Shown here: positions 61,927 to 64,000 of the stretch, piece after piece
Numbering within the stretch: the first letter of the stretch is position 1
Layout: the number at the start of each line of letters is the position of its first letter
Origin: Alphaproteobacteria bacterium
GTDB taxonomy: Bacteria; Pseudomonadota; Alphaproteobacteria; JANSWW01
Reading direction: 5' to 3'
Length of the DNA stretch: 64,000 nucleotides
NCBI GenBank assembly: GCA_024743275.1
Contig: JANSWW010000009.1
Span: 184,031 to 248,030, forward strand
The notes under the pieces: generated by a model
The model's input: only the letters and a program-made list of their open reading frames with translations
Told to the model about the DNA's origin: nothing
Databases searched by the model: none
Position numbers and translations under genes: made by a program

Positions 61927-62637
61927 ATGTCCGACGCCGAAGACGATCTCGATCTCCACGAACTCGATGACGAGGAGCTTGTCTCCCAGGTCCATGACGA
62001 CCTCTATGACGGCCTCAAGGAGGAGGTCGAGGAAGCGGTCCATATCTTCCTCGAACGCGGCTGGCAGCCCTATGACATCCTGACCAAGGCGCTGGTCGAG
62101 GGGATGCGGATCGTTGGGGTCGACTTCCGCGACAGCATCCTCTTCGTGCCGGAGGTTCTGATGGCGGCCAACGCGATGAAGGGTGGGATGTTCATTCTCC
62201 GCCCGCTGCTGGCCGAGACCGGGGCGCCGCGCCTCGGCACCATGGTCATCGGCACGGTGAAGGGCGACATCCACGACATCGGCAAGAACCTCGTGTCGAT
62301 GATGATGGAAGGCGCCGGTTTCGAGGTGATCGACATCGGGATCAACAACCCGGTCGAGAATTATCTCGAGGCGATCGAGGAGCATAAGCCGGACATCCTC
62401 GGCATGTCGGCCCTGCTGACCACGACCATGCCCTATATGAAGGTCGTGATCGACACGATGGTCGAAAAGGGAATCCGCGACGATTACACGGTGCTGGTCG
62501 GCGGCGCGCCACTGAACGAGGCCTTTGCCGAGGCCATCGGGGCGGACGCCTATTGCCGGGACGCGGCCGTCGCCGTGGAGACCGCCAAGGAGTTCATGAA
62601 GCGTAAGCACAACCAGCTGGCCGCCGCGGGCGCCTGA
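61927..62637 (+). CDS. Corrinoid (B12-binding) methyltransfer protein, MtbC/MtgC type
   Basis: 236 aa. An acidic N-terminus (residues 1-40) leads into the four-helix cap (YDILTKALVEGMRIVGVDF, VPEVLMAANAMKGGM), then a Rossmann B12 domain with the base-off motif GDIHDIGKN; His116 is the expected cobalt ligand. ALLTTTMPYMK and VLVGGAPLNEAFA complete the fold. It accepts a methyl group from a substrate-specific methyltransferase and passes it to methyl-THF synthesis. It is first in an operon with DUF1638 and PF13769 genes. RACo and the THF methyltransferase at 32.7-35.7 kb are the probable partners. Confidence 0.93.
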   Translation: MSDAEDDLDLHELDDEELVSQVHDDLYDGLKEEVEEAVHIFLERGWQPYDILTKALVEGMRIVGVDFRDSILFVPEVLMAANAMKGGMFILRPLLAETGAPRLGTMVIGTVKGDIHDIGKNLVSMMMEGAGFEVIDIGINNPVENYLEAIEEHKPDILGMSALLTTTMPYMKVVIDTMVEKGIRDDYTVLVGGAPLNEAFAEAIGADAYCRDAAVAVETAKEFMKRKHNQLAAAGA

Positions 62638-62650
62638 GGCAACAGCTCCG

Positions 62651-63343
62651 ATGGCCCCTGACGCGCTCAAACGGGGCCCGGTCAAACGGCGCGGCGGACG
62701 GGATCGGACCGCTCAAGAGGGCGGGGAGACGATCGGGAGCCGCCCGCCGGGGCCGGACGACACGCTGGTTCTGGCCTGCGGGGCGCTCGCCAACGAGGTG
62801 CTCGCGATCTTCGAGGCAAACGGGCTGGACGGGCTATGTCTTCATTGCCTGCCGGCGAAGCTTCACAACACCCCGAACCTGATTCCCGACGCGGTGCGCC
62901 AGGCGATCCACCGCTGGCGCCCCAAGGTCGCCCGCATCGTTGTCGCCTATGCCGATTGCGGCACCGGCGGGACGCTGGACCGGGTCTGCGCGGAAGAGGG
63001 GGTGGAGCGTATTCCGGGACCCCATTGCTATCAGTTCTTCACCGGGACCGCCGATTTCGAGGCGATCGCCGAGGAGAATCCGGCCCGCTTCTATCTGACC
63101 GATTTTCTGGCCCGGCATTTCGATACGTTGGTCTGGCAGGGCATGGGGATGGATCGCCATCCGGAGCTGCGCGACATGTATTTCGGCAATTATGAGAGCG
63201 TGCTCTACCTCGCCCAGACCGACGATCCCGAGCTCGACGCCAAGGCGCGTGCGGCGGCGGAGCGGCTGGGCCTCGCCTATGAGCGGCGGCGGACCGGCTA
63301 TGGCGAACTGACCGATTTCATCCTGCAAGCGGCAAAACAGTGA
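62651..63343 (+). CDS. DUF1638 protein
   Basis: 230 aa, 13 bp after the corrinoid gene. The first 35 residues are Arg/Gly-rich and probably disordered; the DUF1638 domain starts at DDTLVLACGALANEV. Cys43, Cys66, His72, Cys103, His125 and Cys126 (ACGAL, LHCLPAKLHN, YADCGTGG, GPHCYQFF) are spaced like metal or cofactor ligands, which is inference. DUF1638 genes recur beside corrinoid methyltransferase genes in bacteria and archaea, but I know of no established activity. Acting on the corrinoid or its methyl donor is the natural hypothesis. Confidence 0.85.
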   Translation: MAPDALKRGPVKRRGGRDRTAQEGGETIGSRPPGPDDTLVLACGALANEVLAIFEANGLDGLCLHCLPAKLHNTPNLIPDAVRQAIHRWRPKVARIVVAYADCGTGGTLDRVCAEEGVERIPGPHCYQFFTGTADFEAIAEENPARFYLTDFLARHFDTLVWQGMGMDRHPELRDMYFGNYESVLYLAQTDDPELDAKARAAAERLGLAYERRRTGYGELTDFILQAAKQ

Positions 63344-63356
63344 GGACGACAAGAGA

Positions 63357-63677
63357 ATGGCCACGTTGACCGTTGTCTATTGGCGCGACATTCCGGCCCA
63401 GGTGATCGCCGAGGAGGGCCGCGGTCGCCGCCGGACCCAGGCGAAGGTGGTGCTGGACGAGCGTTTCGAAAAGGCGATCGACCGGGCCGCCATGCGCGGC
63501 GACGCCAAGGATACCGACAGCTATCTCGAGGAGTGGCGCAAGGGGGAGCCCGCCGCGTGCGGGGCGGATCTCGACGCCGAGGCGAAAGCCAAGGCCGCCG
63601 AGATCGAGGCCGCCTGGCCGACCAGCCGCCTGACCGCCGTCGCCATGGCCGGCGGCTGGGAAAAAGCGGAGGCGTAG
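63357..63677 (+). CDS. PF13769 'virulence factor' family small protein
   Basis: 106 aa, 13 bp after DUF1638, with GAGGA before the ATG. It matches the small family (PF13769) recognisable by LTVVYWRDIPAQVIA, then RTQAKVVLDERFEKAIDRAA and GDAKDTDSYLEEWRK. The family name comes from a distant Staphylococcus protein and says nothing about pathogenicity here. Its fixed place behind DUF1638 and a corrinoid protein suggests a role in the C1 system. No catalytic motif is visible. Confidence 0.82.
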   Translation: MATLTVVYWRDIPAQVIAEEGRGRRRTQAKVVLDERFEKAIDRAAMRGDAKDTDSYLEEWRKGEPAACGADLDAEAKAKAAEIEAAWPTSRLTAVAMAGGWEKAEA

Positions 63678-63713
63678 ACCCGCTGACGGCCTTACCCCGG
63701 CCCTGTCACCGAC

Positions 63714-63825
63714 CTCTCCCCCAGGGGAGAAGGTTAGGATGAGGGGGAAGAAAACCCCTCCAACCTCCCCTTACGAAGGGGAGGCCGTCCGTTCCCTCTC
63801 CCTTGCGGGAGGGTGAGGCGGGGAG
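63714..63825. repeat. Cluster of G/C-tract palindromes between convergent genes
   Basis: Three hairpins: TCTCCCC-CA-GGGGAGA (63715-63730), CCTCCCCTT-ACG-AAGGGGAGG (63764-63784) and CTCTCCC-TTGC-GGGAGGG (about 63796-63813). The second repeats the CTTACGAAG core of the element at 32660-32680. The cluster fills the 157-bp gap between the PF13769 gene and lysK, where it could stop transcription from both sides. Confidence 0.75.
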
Positions 63826-63834
63826 GCAAGAACC

Positions 63835-64000
63835 TCAGGCCGCCTGTTTCAGGGTGTCTCGGATCAGGGCCACGGTCTCGTCGCGGCCGTAGAGATCGAC
63901 GAAGGAGCCCATGCGCGGCCCCTGTTCCTGGCCCAGCAGGATCTCGTAGACCGCCTTGAACCAGCCCCTGAGGTCGTCGGGCATCAGACCCTTGCCGACC
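63835..64000 (-). CDS. lysK: Class I lysyl-tRNA synthetase, C-terminal end only
   Basis: The last 54 codons are in the window; the rest lies beyond base 64000. The readable end ([37 protein letters not shown], then a KQAA tail) matches the class I LysRS anticodon-binding end used by many alphaproteobacteria instead of the class II enzyme. It charges tRNA-Lys. It is convergent with the corrinoid operon across the palindrome cluster. Confidence 0.88.
   Translation of the reverse strand, partial: VGKGLMPDDLRGWFKAVYEILLGQEQGPRMGSFVDLYGRDETVALIRDTLKQAA

Noticed and set aside
63357..63677. Virulence gene
   Set aside because: The family name PF13769 is historical. Context is a one-carbon operon and nothing else points to pathogenicity.

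Overview
The window is a high-G+C chromosomal segment with dense, mostly uninterrupted coding. It fits an alphaproteobacterium of the Rhodospirillales type. The markers are a class I lysyl-tRNA synthetase at the right edge, a TrcR/DUF1013 cell-cycle regulator, a DUF1192 protein, a single-chain indolepyruvate:ferredoxin oxidoreductase, and a short MetF next to a methyltetrahydrofolate:corrinoid methyltransferase and a RACo-type activator. I see no rRNA, tRNA, CRISPR array, phage or insertion sequence. The placement is inferred from gene families, not from a database search.

Layout. 0-2.4 kb: an edge-truncated TetR regulator, agmatine deiminase and a nitroreductase. 2.4-7.6 kb: a LysR regulator followed by a class III CoA-transferase, an acyl-CoA-dehydrogenase-fold protein lacking the usual catalytic glutamates, and a TPP enzyme. 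The residues at the active site suggest a 3-sulfinopropionate (organosulfur) route. 7.6-18.3 kb: patatin phospholipase, MATE exporter, orphan TAXI receptor, Na/Pi symporter, GST, M17 peptidase, MarR/YihY, a hydroxyacid dehydrogenase and a DUF6445 protein. 18.4-24.6 kb: indolepyruvate oxidoreductase, DUF4399, TrcR, quinone oxidoreductase, DUF1192. 24.6-28.8 kb: a metY operon preceded by a terminator-containing leader, and an MFS transporter. 29.0-32.5 kb: gabD, gor and a histidine-rich secreted protein.

32.7-39.9 kb (leftward): ADP-forming acyl-CoA synthetase, nitronate monooxygenase, MetF, methyl-THF:corrinoid methyltransferase, RACo. 40.0-44.2 kb: SDR, MaoC, MscS and Bcr/CflA genes, and a second SDR behind a 14-bp tandem repeat. 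44.3-47.7 kb: a TetR regulator, an operator-like palindrome, a GST and a three-domain PNPOx-FNR-ferredoxin fusion. 47.7-52.1 kb: an AT-rich gap, a chemoreceptor, DUF423 and formate-THF ligase. 52.2-56.8 kb: a secreted protein, pyruvate kinase, glycerate kinase and an IclR regulator. 56.8-61.7 kb: a secreted protein, a gamma-glutamyltransferase, and the AmmeMemoRadiSam pair (Memo-AMMECR1 fusion and radical SAM enzyme). 61.9-63.7 kb: a corrinoid protein, DUF1638 and a PF13769 'virulence factor' protein, then palindromic repeats and the end of lysK.

How they work together. Fhs, MetF, the methyl-THF:corrinoid methyltransferase, the corrinoid protein and its reductive activator are the parts of a corrinoid-to-tetrahydrofolate one-carbon shuttle, split over two loci about 25 kb apart. 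The substrate-specific (MttB/MtgB-type) methyltransferase that should feed it is not in the window. DUF1638 and PF13769 sit in the same transcription unit as the corrinoid protein and are the best candidates for undescribed components. Glycerate kinase, pyruvate kinase and the hydroxypyruvate-reductase-like enzyme could carry serine- or glyoxylate-derived carbon onwards.
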